This document shows positions 6,600 through 13,940 of a DNA stretch of 22,042 bases, piece by piece. The notes below the pieces were generated by a model. That model was not told where the DNA came from, did no database searches, and saw only the letters and a program-made list of their open reading frames with translations. Each line of letters begins with the position of its first letter. Position 1 is the first letter of the stretch. The position numbers and the translations under genes were made by a program. Origin of the DNA: a virus; IMG/VR virus record IMGVR_UViG_3300023301_000126, positions 1-22,042 of that record; one strand, given 5' to 3'.

Positions 6600-6625
6600 G
6601 GGGAATTGTTTACAGGTGGTTCCCC
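6600..6625 (+). other. GGGGAA/TTCCCC stem-loop before the primase run
   Basis: GGGGAA (6600-6605) pairs perfectly with TTCCCC (6620-6625). The stem may extend inward by wobble pairs TTG/GGT-type around loop TTTACA. The sequence after it (ATATAGTAAT) lacks a T-run, so I do not call it an intrinsic terminator. It occupies the 71-base gap between the HD gene and the coiled-coil gene. An mRNA processing or attenuation role is possible. Confidence 0.4.
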
Positions 6626-6661
6626 ATATAGTAATATAGGCAAGATAAAGGAGGGGAGAAT

Positions 6662-6886
6662 ATGTTCATATCAGAACGTACACGACTTATTAATGATATA
6701 ATAGACCTAGAAAATATTATAGATAAGCTTCAGGTTAAGAGAAATAACCTTGATAAGAAAAATAAAGTTTCCAGACAAGGATACGATTTTACTATATGTA
6801 ATCTATTAGCAACAATTAGGGAACTATCAGAGAAAATGGTCAAGGGAGTTGGGGAAAATTACAATAGCAACCAGAACTCGAAGTGA
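6662..6886 (+). CDS. Small coiled-coil protein (74 aa)
   Basis: ATG 6662 follows AAAGGAGGGG, one of the strongest ribosome binding sites in the window. The first 35 residues form a clear heptad pattern (LINDIIDLENIIDKLQVKRN) consistent with a coiled coil. A second helix (ATIRELSEKM) follows, then a polar tail. The 3' end overlaps the primase-helicase gene by 38 bases, in a different frame. Its place directly before the primase-helicase suggests a replication accessory protein such as a helicase loader or regulator, but sequence alone does not show this. Confidence 0.7.
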   Translation: MFISERTRLINDIIDLENIIDKLQVKRNNLDKKNKVSRQGYDFTICNLLATIRELSEKMVKGVGENYNSNQNSK

Positions 6887-9050
6887 GTGGGCTAAATCCT
6901 TCTTTTTAGAATATTTTACGGAAGACGAACTGAATCCTGGTGTTGATGGGGAGTGTACAGTATCGTGCAATTTTCCTAATCATGGAAGGGGATTAGGCGA
7001 CAGAAGTAAATCAATGTCAGTCAATATTGAGACTGGAGAATTTAATTGTATGGCACCAACTTGTAAGGGTGGAACAGAATACGATTTTTATTGCCAGATG
7101 AATGAGATTGAGGATAGTGACCAGAACTTCAAACGAGTGATGCAAGTCCTGGAAGAGAAATTAGGCAAGCGACCAGATTCTGTCACAGGAGGGATATATG
7201 GTTCCGTTGAGCAAGATGAAAAATTTATCGACGTGGGAGAAGTTGAAGATAGGCAAAGCAGGTTGTGGTCTAAATATCCCAAGGAGCTTGAATTTTTGAA
7301 GTTTATGCGTGGGCTGGATGAAAGCACCATAAGCAAGTATAGACTTGGCTACAAGCCTGCAGAGGACAGAATTAGCATACCTATATTTGACGAGCATGGT
7401 AGATGTGTTAACATTAGGGGGTATTCCAGACATGACCCAGTTAACAAGATTAATTCCTATGGCGCAGGATATGGTAAGGGGAGACTGTTCCCATTAGACA
7501 ACCTGTTTAACAAGGAACAAGATATCCTCCTGGTAGAAGGCGAATTCGATTGCCTCCTGGCTAATCAGATGGGGTACAATGCTGTTACCAGTACACTAGG
7601 GGCAGGCAATTGGAAAGGAAGATGGAACAAACTATTTTCTGGTAAGAATGTATATATCTGCTATGACAACGACGAGCCTGGTAAGGATGGAGCTGAGAAA
7701 GTTGGCAAGCAATTGATGAAGAAAGCCAGGAAAGTTAAGATTATCGATATTGGTGAGAAGATGGATATCGTAGGTGGAGACATAACTGATTTTTTCGTAG
7801 AATTAGGTAAGAGCAAAGAGAGCTTTGACCAATTGATGTCAACAGCTATAGATTTCAGTGGCTTGGAATACAATAATAAAGGGGTGCTAATCAAGAATGA
7901 GCACAACATTGAGATATTGCTGACCACAGGAGTGTTCGAAGATAAGTTCTGGTACAATGAGTTCAGTGGGATGGAAATGGTTCATGGAGACCTTCCTTGG
8001 AGGAATATTGAGGGGTTCAGTCAATGGATAGATGCGGACGATAGCAACTTAAGACATTATGTAGGATTGCATTATGGTCTTAGAGGTATAGTAACTATGT
8101 TAGAAGACGCCATTACCACGATTGCCTTCAGTAACACGTACCATCCAATCAAGAACTTTATTGAGAGTGAAGAATGGGATGGCACACCAAGAGTATCGAA
8201 CTTATTCATTGACTGGTTAGGTGCAGAGGATAATGACTACACCAAAGCAGTGACAGAACTTAGCATGATTGCAGCAATTGCCAGGATATATAAACCAGGA
8301 ATCAAGTATGATTATATGCCAGTCCTGGTGGGGGAACAGGGGATTGGTAAAAGTTATCTATTCGAAGTTCTCACAGAGCACAAATGGTTTTCTGTTCTCA
8401 ACGATTTCGGTGGGAAGGACACATATGAGAAGTTGCAGGAATCTTGGATATTCGAAGTTGCAGAACTGGAGGCATTAAAGAAGTCAGAAGAGCGTGAAAT
8501 CAAATCATTCATAACTACTACAAATGACAAGTTTAGACCATCCTATGGCAGGAGGGTAGAAGAACATCCAAGGACTTGTATATTCTTCGGTACGACCAAT
8601 GAGAATGAGTTCTTAACTGACTCTACAGGAAACAGGAGGTTTCTTCCTATTATCTGCTATAACAAGCGTGGCAAGAGTCCTGACTTAAGAAAGCTAGGTA
8701 TCCTGGCAGAACAATATTGGGCTGAAGCATTGCATATATGGAAGCAAGGATATATATTGGAGTTACCAATGGAGCAACAAAATTCTGCAATAGATATACA
8801 GGAAGACCAATATAGTTCTGACCCATGGGAAGATATCATTGAGGAACATATAATGAAGAATGATTTGAGTGAGATAACTATTCCTGAAATTTGGTTTAAG
8901 ATTCTAGGTGGAGAGGGAACAAAAGTAGCACGATTTCAAACAGAACGAATTAAGAAAAGTTTGGAAAGATTACGTTGGAGAAAAGGAAATCGCAAACGAA
9001 CAGATTATGGAAATGTATCAATTTATCGTAAAATGGGAGAACAATATTAG
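6849..9050 (+). CDS. Primase-helicase: zinc finger, Toprim primase and VapE-type ATPase
   Basis: The 733-residue protein has three parts. An N-terminal zinc finger uses C36, C40, H45, C67 and C72. A DnaG/Twinkle-like primase core follows (about 120-330), with ISKYRLGYKP, RISIPIFDEHGR, the Toprim glutamate motif EGEFD (E230-D234) and DND (D273-D275). A VapE (virulence-associated E) ATPase covers about 400-690, with Walker A GEQGIGKS (495-502), Walker B FEVAELE (535-541), an FGTTNE sensor region and GNRRFLPI. It probably primes and unwinds DNA for the DnaE polymerase. TTG 6849 is the only plausible start near the zinc finger. Its ribosome binding site is poor and it overlaps the coiled-coil gene, so coupling is likely. 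No DnaB/DnaC-type gene is seen in the window. Confidence 0.92.
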   Translation: MGKITIATRTRSEWAKSFFLEYFTEDELNPGVDGECTVSCNFPNHGRGLGDRSKSMSVNIETGEFNCMAPTCKGGTEYDFYCQMNEIEDSDQNFKRVMQVLEEKLGKRPDSVTGGIYGSVEQDEKFIDVGEVEDRQSRLWSKYPKELEFLKFMRGLDESTISKYRLGYKPAEDRISIPIFDEHGRCVNIRGYSRHDPVNKINSYGAGYGKGRLFPLDNLFNKEQDILLVEGEFDCLLANQMGYNAVTSTLGAGNWKGRWNKLFSGKNVYICYDNDEPGKDGAEKVGKQLMKKARKVKIIDIGEKMDIVGGDITDFFVELGKSKESFDQLMSTAIDFSGLEYNNKGVLIKNEHNIEILLTTGVFEDKFWYNEFSGMEMVHGDLPWRNIEGFSQWIDADDSNLRHYVGLHYGLRGIVTMLEDAITTIAFSNTYHPIKNFIESEEWDGTPRVSNLFIDWLGAEDNDYTKAVTELSMIAAIARIYKPGIKYDYMPVLVGEQGIGKSYLFEVLTEHKWFSVLNDFGGKDTYEKLQESWIFEVAELEALKKSEEREIKSFITTTNDKFRPSYGRRVEEHPRTCIFFGTTNENEFLTDSTGNRRFLPIICYNKRGKSPDLRKLGILAEQYWAEALHIWKQGYILELPMEQQNSAIDIQEDQYSSDPWEDIIEEHIMKNDLSEITIPEIWFKILGGEGTKVARFQTERIKKSLERLRWRKGNRKRTDYGNVSIYRKMGEQY

Positions 9051-9062
9051 TTGGTGTGTATT

Positions 9063-9087
9063 GGTACTGAACCTCTGATTTAGTACC
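9063..9087 (+). repeat. Inverted repeat GGTACT...AGTACC
   Basis: GGTACT (9063-9068) pairs with AGTACC (9082-9087) around a 13-base loop, 13 bases after the primase-helicase stop. The same sequence family recurs as the tighter hairpin at 9385-9403, so the pair brackets the junction region. Confidence 0.5.
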
Positions 9088-9092
9088 AGAAA

Positions 9093-9120
9093 AGCACTAG
9101 ACTTTTAATAGACTGGTGCT
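9093..9120 (+). repeat. Eight-bp stem-loop AGCACTAG...CTGGTGCT
   Basis: AGCACTAG (9093-9100) pairs with CTGGTGCT (9113-9120), seven Watson-Crick pairs and one G-U, with a 12-base A/T-rich loop. No T-tract follows. It lies directly after the first inverted repeat and before the possible terminator, giving three hairpins in 100 bases. Confidence 0.5.
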
Positions 9121-9140
9121 CAAGCGGTTGCAGTAACACC

Positions 9141-9165
9141 AAGGGTTACAGAGAAACCTTTTCTT
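9141..9165 (+). terminator. Possible weak terminator at end of the early region
   Basis: AAGGGTT (9141-9147) can pair with AACCTTT (9155-9161), six Watson-Crick pairs and one G-U, with loop ACAGAGA, followed by TCTT. The stem is short and the T-run interrupted. The call rests partly on its position about 90 bases after the last early gene. Confidence 0.4.
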
Positions 9166-9175
9166 AAGTACTTAA
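9164..9175. promoter_or_regulatory. Perfect 12-base palindrome, possible operator
   Basis: TTAAGTACTTAA is a perfect palindrome with a GTAC centre, followed by a T-run and TATAAA (9182-9187). A dimeric DNA-binding protein could use it as an operator. It could also be the weak 3' flank of the preceding hairpin. No -35 element at the right distance supports a promoter. Confidence 0.3.
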
Positions 9176-9241
9176 CTTTTTTATAAATTAAAGGAGATAA
9201 AAAAGAAAGAAGGAATTTTAAAAGGGAAAGGAGGATTCTGG

Positions 9242-9319
9242 ATTTTTAAGGACTTAAGAGACAAGATTGCTAGACATGGTGCCACCACTGCAATTGCTAA
9301 GTACCAGCAACTATTGTAG
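9242..9319 (+). CDS. Possible 25-residue peptide with an ATT start
   Basis: A very strong AAAGGAGG (9228-9234) is followed 7 bases later by ATT 9242. That ATT opens a 25-codon frame ending in TAG 9317-9319 and has no ATG, GTG or TTG start. The peptide (FKDLRDKIARHGATTA, then IAKYQQLL) is a plausible amphipathic helix, which is why I list it. ATT starts are rare, and the ribosome binding site could be chance within a polypurine tract. It may instead be a remnant of a lost gene at the early/late junction. Confidence 0.2.
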   Translation: MFKDLRDKIARHGATTAIAKYQQLL

Positions 9320-9384
9320 ACAAGTGCGGAGTCGGTTCGTCCAGGGATTATTTCATGTAACAGGCGGTATGAGTGAATATTTTA

Positions 9385-9403
9385 GGTACTGTATTTCAGT
9401 ACC
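9385..9403 (+). promoter_or_regulatory. Hairpin GGTACTG-TATTT-CAGTACC before the first late-run gene
   Basis: A perfect 7-bp stem with a 5-base loop ends 6 bases before the AAGGAGGAG ribosome binding site of the gene at 9425. It repeats the GGTACTG/AGTACC motif of 9063-9087. The position suits control of translation initiation or a protein-binding site. It has no T-tract. Confidence 0.45.
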
Positions 9404-9424
9404 ATTACAAGGAGGAGATTATTT

Positions 9425-9658
9425 ATGGGATTCAATCAGGTATCTGATAAGCAATATGAGGAATTTATGGTTAAAGATGGTAGTTATGATATGATAGCAG
9501 AGTGGAAGAAACTTAAGGAAGAACAAGCTGAATTGGAACAAGATGTATATGATATGAAGGTTAAATTGAATGTTGCAATGATTAGAAATGGTAGTCATAA
9601 TCTCAAGATAAAAAAGATAGAAGAAATTCTATATATGGACAATAAAAGTGTGCTTTAA
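9425..9658 (+). CDS. Small coiled-coil protein upstream of terS (77 aa)
   Basis: ATG 9425 follows AAGGAGGAG. The 77-residue product is helical, with a charged heptad stretch (AEWKKLKEEQAELEQDVYDM) and a second helix near the C-terminus (LKIKKIEEILYM). I do not recognise the family. In many phages of Firmicutes this position, just before terS, is held by a late regulator such as ArpU or RinA. This protein is too short for those and shows no HTH, so I do not assign that role. It lies 47 bases before the terminase small subunit. Confidence 0.65.
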   Translation: MGFNQVSDKQYEEFMVKDGSYDMIAEWKKLKEEQAELEQDVYDMKVKLNVAMIRNGSHNLKIKKIEEILYMDNKSVL

Positions 9659-9705
9659 TGCGAGAAATCAGATATAATTAAATTTAGAGACAAGGAGGGG
9701 TAAGT

Positions 9706-10182
9706 ATGGGAAGAACGACAGTACTGACTCCAGCAGTTGAAAAGGCAATGGCAAAAGGCATTCGTGACGGTAACTATGCCACCACAGTGATGAAGAGACT
9801 TGGATTCCATCCAGGAAATCATTGGAAGTGGTATGAGAAGGGTAAGAATGGTGATTTGGACACCCAAGGTAGAAATGTTTATATAAGTTACTACGAAGCT
9901 ATCAATAAAGCTGAAGCCGAAGCTGAAGAACGAATGGTTAATCAGTGGCAACAATTCTTTCCATCAGACTGGAGAGCCATCCAAACCTTTATGGAACGAC
10001 GTTGGGCAGATAAATGGGGTAAGAATGATAGGATTAGGCAAGAGCATACAGGTAAGGATGGTGGAGCCATCGAGACTAATCAGAAACACCAGACTGACTT
10101 GTCTAATTTATCTGATGAGGAGTTGAAACAACTTGAGTCTATCATTGGAAAATCTTCCGAGCCTGGAACGGATACAACATGA
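9706..10182 (+). CDS. terS: Terminase small subunit
   Basis: The 158-residue protein starts at ATG 9706 behind AAGGAGGGG. Its N-terminal half has the DNA-binding layout of small terminases (LTPAVEKAMAKGIRDGNYA, then HPGNHWKWYEKG). A long Ala/Glu helix follows (NKAEAEAEERMVNQW), then SDWRAIQTFMERRWADKWG and an acidic tail with LSDEELKQLESIIG. The WRA...LERRFP..WG arrangement is characteristic of this family. TerS recognises the packaging site and recruits TerL. The terL frame opens 50 bases before this stop, so the two are translationally coupled. The N-terminal motif and the adjacent terL make the call firm. Confidence 0.88.
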   Translation: MGRTTVLTPAVEKAMAKGIRDGNYATTVMKRLGFHPGNHWKWYEKGKNGDLDTQGRNVYISYYEAINKAEAEAEERMVNQWQQFFPSDWRAIQTFMERRWADKWGKNDRIRQEHTGKDGGAIETNQKHQTDLSNLSDEELKQLESIIGKSSEPGTDTT

Positions 10183-11569
10183 GAGAACTAAAAGGAACCT
10201 GATAGGTTTCACTAAACATACAAAACCAGATTATGATATTAACTGGCACCATGAGAATCTTGCAGAACTATTGGATAAGTTAGAACGTAAGGAGATAAAA
10301 CGGTTAATGGTATTTATGCCACCACGACATGGTAAGTCTGAATTAGTCTCCAGGAGGTTCCCAGCATACATCTTAGGTAGGAACCCAGATGCAAGTATAA
10401 TATCCACTAGTTATTCTGCAAGCCTCGCAAGTGCCATGAACAGAGATGTACAGCGGATTATTGACAGTACAGAATATAGTACGTTATTCCCTGAAACGAA
10501 CCTGAGTGGTTCTAATGTAAGGACAGTAGGTAATTATCTGAGAAACTCTGATGTGTTCGAGATTGTGGGACACAAAGGTTCTTATCTGTCTGCAGGTGTA
10601 GGTGGAGGTATTACAGGTAGGGGTGCTGATTACGCTATAATTGATGACCCTATAAAGAATAGAGCAGAAGCAGAATCCAAGACATATCGTGATAAGGTAT
10701 TTGATTGGTTCACCTCAACATTATATACAAGATTAGAGAAGGATGCTTGTGTGCTAATAACGCTGACCAGATGGCATGAAGATGACCTTGCAGGAAAGTT
10801 GTTAGCATTGGCACAGGAGAGTCCTGATGCAGACCAATGGCATGTAATCAACTATCCAGCAATTAGGTTGGACGATAAAGACCCTACAGACCCAAGAGAA
10901 TTGGGAGAAGCACTATGGGAAGACAAGTATGGTAAGGATACTCTAAATACTATCAAGTCAACCATTGGCTCGTATGAGTGGTCAGCACTGTATGAACAGA
11001 ATCCTTCACCATCTGGAGGTAGTATAGTCCAGAGAGATTGGATACAATATTATAGAATATTACCTAAGATGGATGAAATCATTCAATCTTGGGATTTTGC
11101 ATTTGATGCAACGGAAACATCCAGTTATGTTGTAGGGCAGATTTGGGGCAGGTCAGGAGTTGACAAGTACTTGATTGACCAAGTGAGAGACAGGATGGAT
11201 TTCACCCAGTCATTGAAGGCAGTCAAGAATCTTACAGCCAAGCACCCACAAGCCAAGGCAAAATTCATCGAGAAGAAGGCAAATGGCGCAGCAATCATAT
11301 CATCAGTTAGGAAACATATTAGTGGTATGATACCAGTCAATCCTAATGGCAGTAAGGTTGAACGTGTATATGCTATAACTCCTCAATTCGAGGGTGGTAA
11401 TGTATACATACCAGACCCCAGTATAGCACCATGGGTGAACGATTATGTGGAGGAGCTAGTTTCCTTCCCTAATGCTACTAACGATGACCAGACAGACTGT
11501 ACATCACAAGCATTGAATAATATGGAGAATAGGAAGAAGCGTTCAACCATTAAGGTTCGTAGCTACTAA
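10133..11569 (+). CDS. terL: Terminase large subunit (packaging ATPase and nuclease)
   Basis: The 478-residue protein pumps DNA into the prohead and cuts it. The ATPase half shows Walker A PPRHGKS (63-69), Walker B YAIIDDP (D171-D172) and the coupling motif LTRWHEDD (211-218). The nuclease half shows its acidic ligands at D321 (SWDFAF), E380 (FIEKKANGAA) and D455 (DDQTD). All catalytic parts are present and the length is normal. The start is TTG 10133, 10 bases after GAGGAG and inside terS; TTG 10145 is an alternative. No in-frame ATG exists before the ATPase domain. Confidence 0.95.
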   Translation: MSLSLENLPSLERIQHERTKRNLIGFTKHTKPDYDINWHHENLAELLDKLERKEIKRLMVFMPPRHGKSELVSRRFPAYILGRNPDASIISTSYSASLASAMNRDVQRIIDSTEYSTLFPETNLSGSNVRTVGNYLRNSDVFEIVGHKGSYLSAGVGGGITGRGADYAIIDDPIKNRAEAESKTYRDKVFDWFTSTLYTRLEKDACVLITLTRWHEDDLAGKLLALAQESPDADQWHVINYPAIRLDDKDPTDPRELGEALWEDKYGKDTLNTIKSTIGSYEWSALYEQNPSPSGGSIVQRDWIQYYRILPKMDEIIQSWDFAFDATETSSYVVGQIWGRSGVDKYLIDQVRDRMDFTQSLKAVKNLTAKHPQAKAKFIEKKANGAAIISSVRKHISGMIPVNPNGSKVERVYAITPQFEGGNVYIPDPSIAPWVNDYVEELVSFPNATNDDQTDCTSQALNNMENRKKRSTIKVRSY

Positions 11570-11588
11570 TCGTACAGGAGGTGATTGA

Positions 11589-13028
11589 ATGGCATCAACA
11601 AAAGCTTATGTAATGGAAGATGGAGAAGTGTTATCCCAGAGCTATATGGACAGCTATATTCTAAAGCAGAAGGATGATGGCAGTAACCAAATACCGAGTG
11701 ATAGTTTTGATAAAACATATAGTGGTAATGGATTAGTCGAGCCTATCTACAACCTCGAAGCATTAGCACAATTGCTGGAGATTAATACATTCCATTACCG
11801 TGCAGTCAAGACCAAGGCACGAGATATTGCAGGATTAGGATGGAGTCTTGTTCCTAAGGAAGGGGTGGAGAATCCTAACCAGAATGAACGAGAGATAATC
11901 AAGGAATTCCTTGAAAATTGCAATCCTAGCAATACTTTCACAGAGGTACTTGATATGGTAATGGTTGACCATGAGGCTACAGGTAATGGTTACTTTGAAA
12001 TAATCAGAGACTTGAAGAGCCAAGCGTTGGTAGGATTAGAACACATTCCAGCACACACAATGAGAGCTCATCTTGATATGGAACGTTATGTTCAGATGAG
12101 AGGGAGAAAGAAAGTCTGGTTCAAGAAGTTCGGCATAGACAAGGATGTCAATAAGGATACTGGTGATACTTCCACAGGAGGTTCTCTTGAAATTGAACAG
12201 AGAGCAACCGAGATATTGCACATTAAGAACTATACCAGTAGAAGTGATTACTATGGTGTTCCTGACATTTTACCTGCATTGGGTGCTTTGCTTGGCGATA
12301 AGGAGAGACAAGAGTATAACACATCCTTTTTTGAAAACCATGCCATTCCTGCATATGCAGTAACAGTATCTGGAGCAGACTTGGATGAAGATACTGAACG
12401 GGATATCAAGAAGTTCTTCCAACAAGATGTTAAGAAGGCAAATCATTCGACACTGGTGTTGACAGCCAAACCATCAGAAGGTGAATATGATTCGCCTCCT
12501 GTGGAATTCAATTTCCAAGCATTGAGTACTGACACTAAGGAAGCATCATTCAGAATGTTCCGTCAAGACAATCGTGATGAAATTCTATCAGCACATGGGG
12601 TTCCTTCTTATCGAGCAGGGATTACCTCTGAAGGTTTGATGGGTGGTTCATCTGCTGAAGAGACAACTGAGATTTATAAACAGTCTGTTGTCAAACCCAA
12701 ACAGGAAGTTCTGGAGAGCAGAATTAACCGCTTCATATTACAGAGTGGATTGGAAATTAAGGATTGGAAATTTGTTCTTAATGAGATTGATGTACGAGAT
12801 GAAGATAGAGAAGTCGATAGATTGGCTAAGTTATTTAAGATGGGTTATTACAGTCCTAACATGATTCGTGAAGAACGAGGTGATGAACGTATTGAAGACC
12901 CTAACATGGACATGCATTTCATCAATGGCTTACCTATCTCTGCAGGAGGTCAGCAACAACAGCAAGTTATCGATAGTGTAAAGAGCTTACATAGTGAGCT
13001 TGTCAAGGTGGTACAGAAGGATGGATAG
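11589..13028 (+). CDS. Portal protein, PBSX XkdE/YqbA-like
   Basis: The 479-residue protein follows terL behind CAGGAGGTG. Its N-terminal block GLVEPIYNLEALAQLLEI, followed by TKARDIAGLGW, is the signature of the PBSX-type portal family. Further family features are TGNGYFEIIRD, IPAHTMR, the SDYYGVPDILPALGAL segment and a C-terminal acidic tail with a Gln run (GGQQQQQ). The portal forms the dodecameric ring at one capsid vertex through which DNA enters and to which the connector docks. Length and gene order (terL, portal, minor head protein) fit. Its last 8 bases overlap the minor head gene. Confidence 0.93.
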   Translation: MASTKAYVMEDGEVLSQSYMDSYILKQKDDGSNQIPSDSFDKTYSGNGLVEPIYNLEALAQLLEINTFHYRAVKTKARDIAGLGWSLVPKEGVENPNQNEREIIKEFLENCNPSNTFTEVLDMVMVDHEATGNGYFEIIRDLKSQALVGLEHIPAHTMRAHLDMERYVQMRGRKKVWFKKFGIDKDVNKDTGDTSTGGSLEIEQRATEILHIKNYTSRSDYYGVPDILPALGALLGDKERQEYNTSFFENHAIPAYAVTVSGADLDEDTERDIKKFFQQDVKKANHSTLVLTAKPSEGEYDSPPVEFNFQALSTDTKEASFRMFRQDNRDEILSAHGVPSYRAGITSEGLMGGSSAEETTEIYKQSVVKPKQEVLESRINRFILQSGLEIKDWKFVLNEIDVRDEDREVDRLAKLFKMGYYSPNMIREERGDERIEDPNMDMHFINGLPISAGGQQQQQVIDSVKSLHSELVKVVQKDG

Positions 13029-13890
13029 CAAAGCTAAGGTAATGACCGCTAAAGTGGTGGATTTCCTGGTGCAACATGGGAAGTTACCTGCAGTCAAGAC
13101 CGTGGATGAACGTTTAATTGCAGCAGAGGAGCGTTTAACCAACAGATTAGGAGAGCTACAAGAGGGTTTGGAGGATAAATTCATCAAAGCCTTGGAAGAA
13201 CGTGGAAAATTACCAAGAAGTGAGCGACAACGGATGGAAATGATTAGCCAGGTTCTTGATATTCCATTCGAGGATATGAAACAAGCTACATCAGAAGAAA
13301 GTGTAGGAGCAATGGAGCTTGGCAGACTACTATCTTTTGAAGATATATTAGATGCTGGAATGTCTGTTAAATTTACTGCATTCAGCGAAGAAGTTACGAC
13401 CAATCTGCGAGAGAAGGTTTACGAGTTTTCAGATGATACATTTTCTAGGATACAAGGAGAATTTTCCACAACATTATCCAAGGGGTATGAGGATGGACTT
13501 GGTATTGATGATGTAGCTAAGAACCTAAGAGCAGATTTTAGTAATCTGAGAGATTATAGATTACAGTTGATAGCTAGAACAGAAATTCAATCAGCACAGA
13601 ACGAAGGTTCCCACAAGACATTAGTTGATTACGGTGTTAAATATAAACAGTGGTTGACAGTGGGAGATAGTAGGGTACGGGGAAGAGACTCATCTGACAA
13701 GTTTGACCATGTGGAGCTACATGGACAGGTAGTCAAGACGGATGAAGATTTCTCCAATGGATTGATGTATCCAGGAGACCGTTCAGGTAAGGTTGGTCAA
13801 TGGATTAACTGTAGGTGCAGAGAAAGACCTTACATTACTAAGAAGGATGAGCATATCATGACTACACCATACTATCCACAATCTGCTTAA
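13021..13890 (+). CDS. Minor head protein, phage Mu F / SPP1 gp7-like
   Basis: ATG 13021 is preferred, 9 bases after AAGGTGG; GTG 12994 is in frame but has no ribosome binding site. The 289-residue protein has a helical N-terminal half (DERLIAAEERLTNRL, QEGLEDKFIKALEERG). The Mu F-type head morphogenesis domain lies at about 175-270: YRLQLIARTEIQSAQNEG, WLTVGDSRVR, HVELHGQVV, MYPGDRSG and INCRCRERPYI. These proteins bind the portal and are incorporated in a few copies at head assembly. The Arg-Thr-Glu and CRC segments are the most diagnostic. The gene overlaps the portal stop by 8 bases, indicating coupled expression. Confidence 0.9.
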   Translation: MDSKAKVMTAKVVDFLVQHGKLPAVKTVDERLIAAEERLTNRLGELQEGLEDKFIKALEERGKLPRSERQRMEMISQVLDIPFEDMKQATSEESVGAMELGRLLSFEDILDAGMSVKFTAFSEEVTTNLREKVYEFSDDTFSRIQGEFSTTLSKGYEDGLGIDDVAKNLRADFSNLRDYRLQLIARTEIQSAQNEGSHKTLVDYGVKYKQWLTVGDSRVRGRDSSDKFDHVELHGQVVKTDEDFSNGLMYPGDRSGKVGQWINCRCRERPYITKKDEHIMTTPYYPQSA

Positions 13891-13940
13891 AGGGGGTGAA
13901 ACCTACTTAACAAAATAGCACAAGGAAGGAGTTGATATTA

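Larger units (their letters stand above)
9051..9424 (+). other. Early/late junction, no clear gene, rich in inverted repeats
   Basis: These 374 bases between the primase-helicase and the first gene of the late run hold at least four inverted repeats (9063-9087, 9093-9120, 9141-9161, 9385-9403) and a 12-base perfect palindrome (9164-9175). They also hold a polypurine tract (about 9189-9236) with several Shine-Dalgarno-like cores. The hexamer AGTACC, counted on both strands, occurs five times (9063, 9082, 9300, 9385, 9398). I see no tRNA and no convincing promoter. It is the natural place for an end-of-early terminator, late control element or packaging site. Confidence 0.6.

Noticed and set aside
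9242-9376. Amber (TAG) recoding in the junction frame continuing past 9317
   Set aside because: TAG is used as a normal stop by several genes here (973, 6590, 9050, 18010), so read-through is not supported.
9271-9400. Possible tRNA or group I intron core in the early/late junction
   Set aside because: GGTTCG at 9334 recalls a T arm, but no acceptor stem, anticodon arm or matching T-stem can be folded, and no P7-like core or interrupted gene is present.
9267-9494. Plus-strand frame of 75 codons starting at 9267
   Set aside because: It overlaps the well-supported gene at 9425 in another frame, has no ribosome binding site, and covers the hairpin at 9385-9403.
9673-9678. TATAAT upstream of terS as a late promoter
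   Set aside because: No -35 hexamer near TTGACA at 16-18 bases and no extended -10 TG; the region is A+T-rich, so a lone TATAAT is weak evidence.
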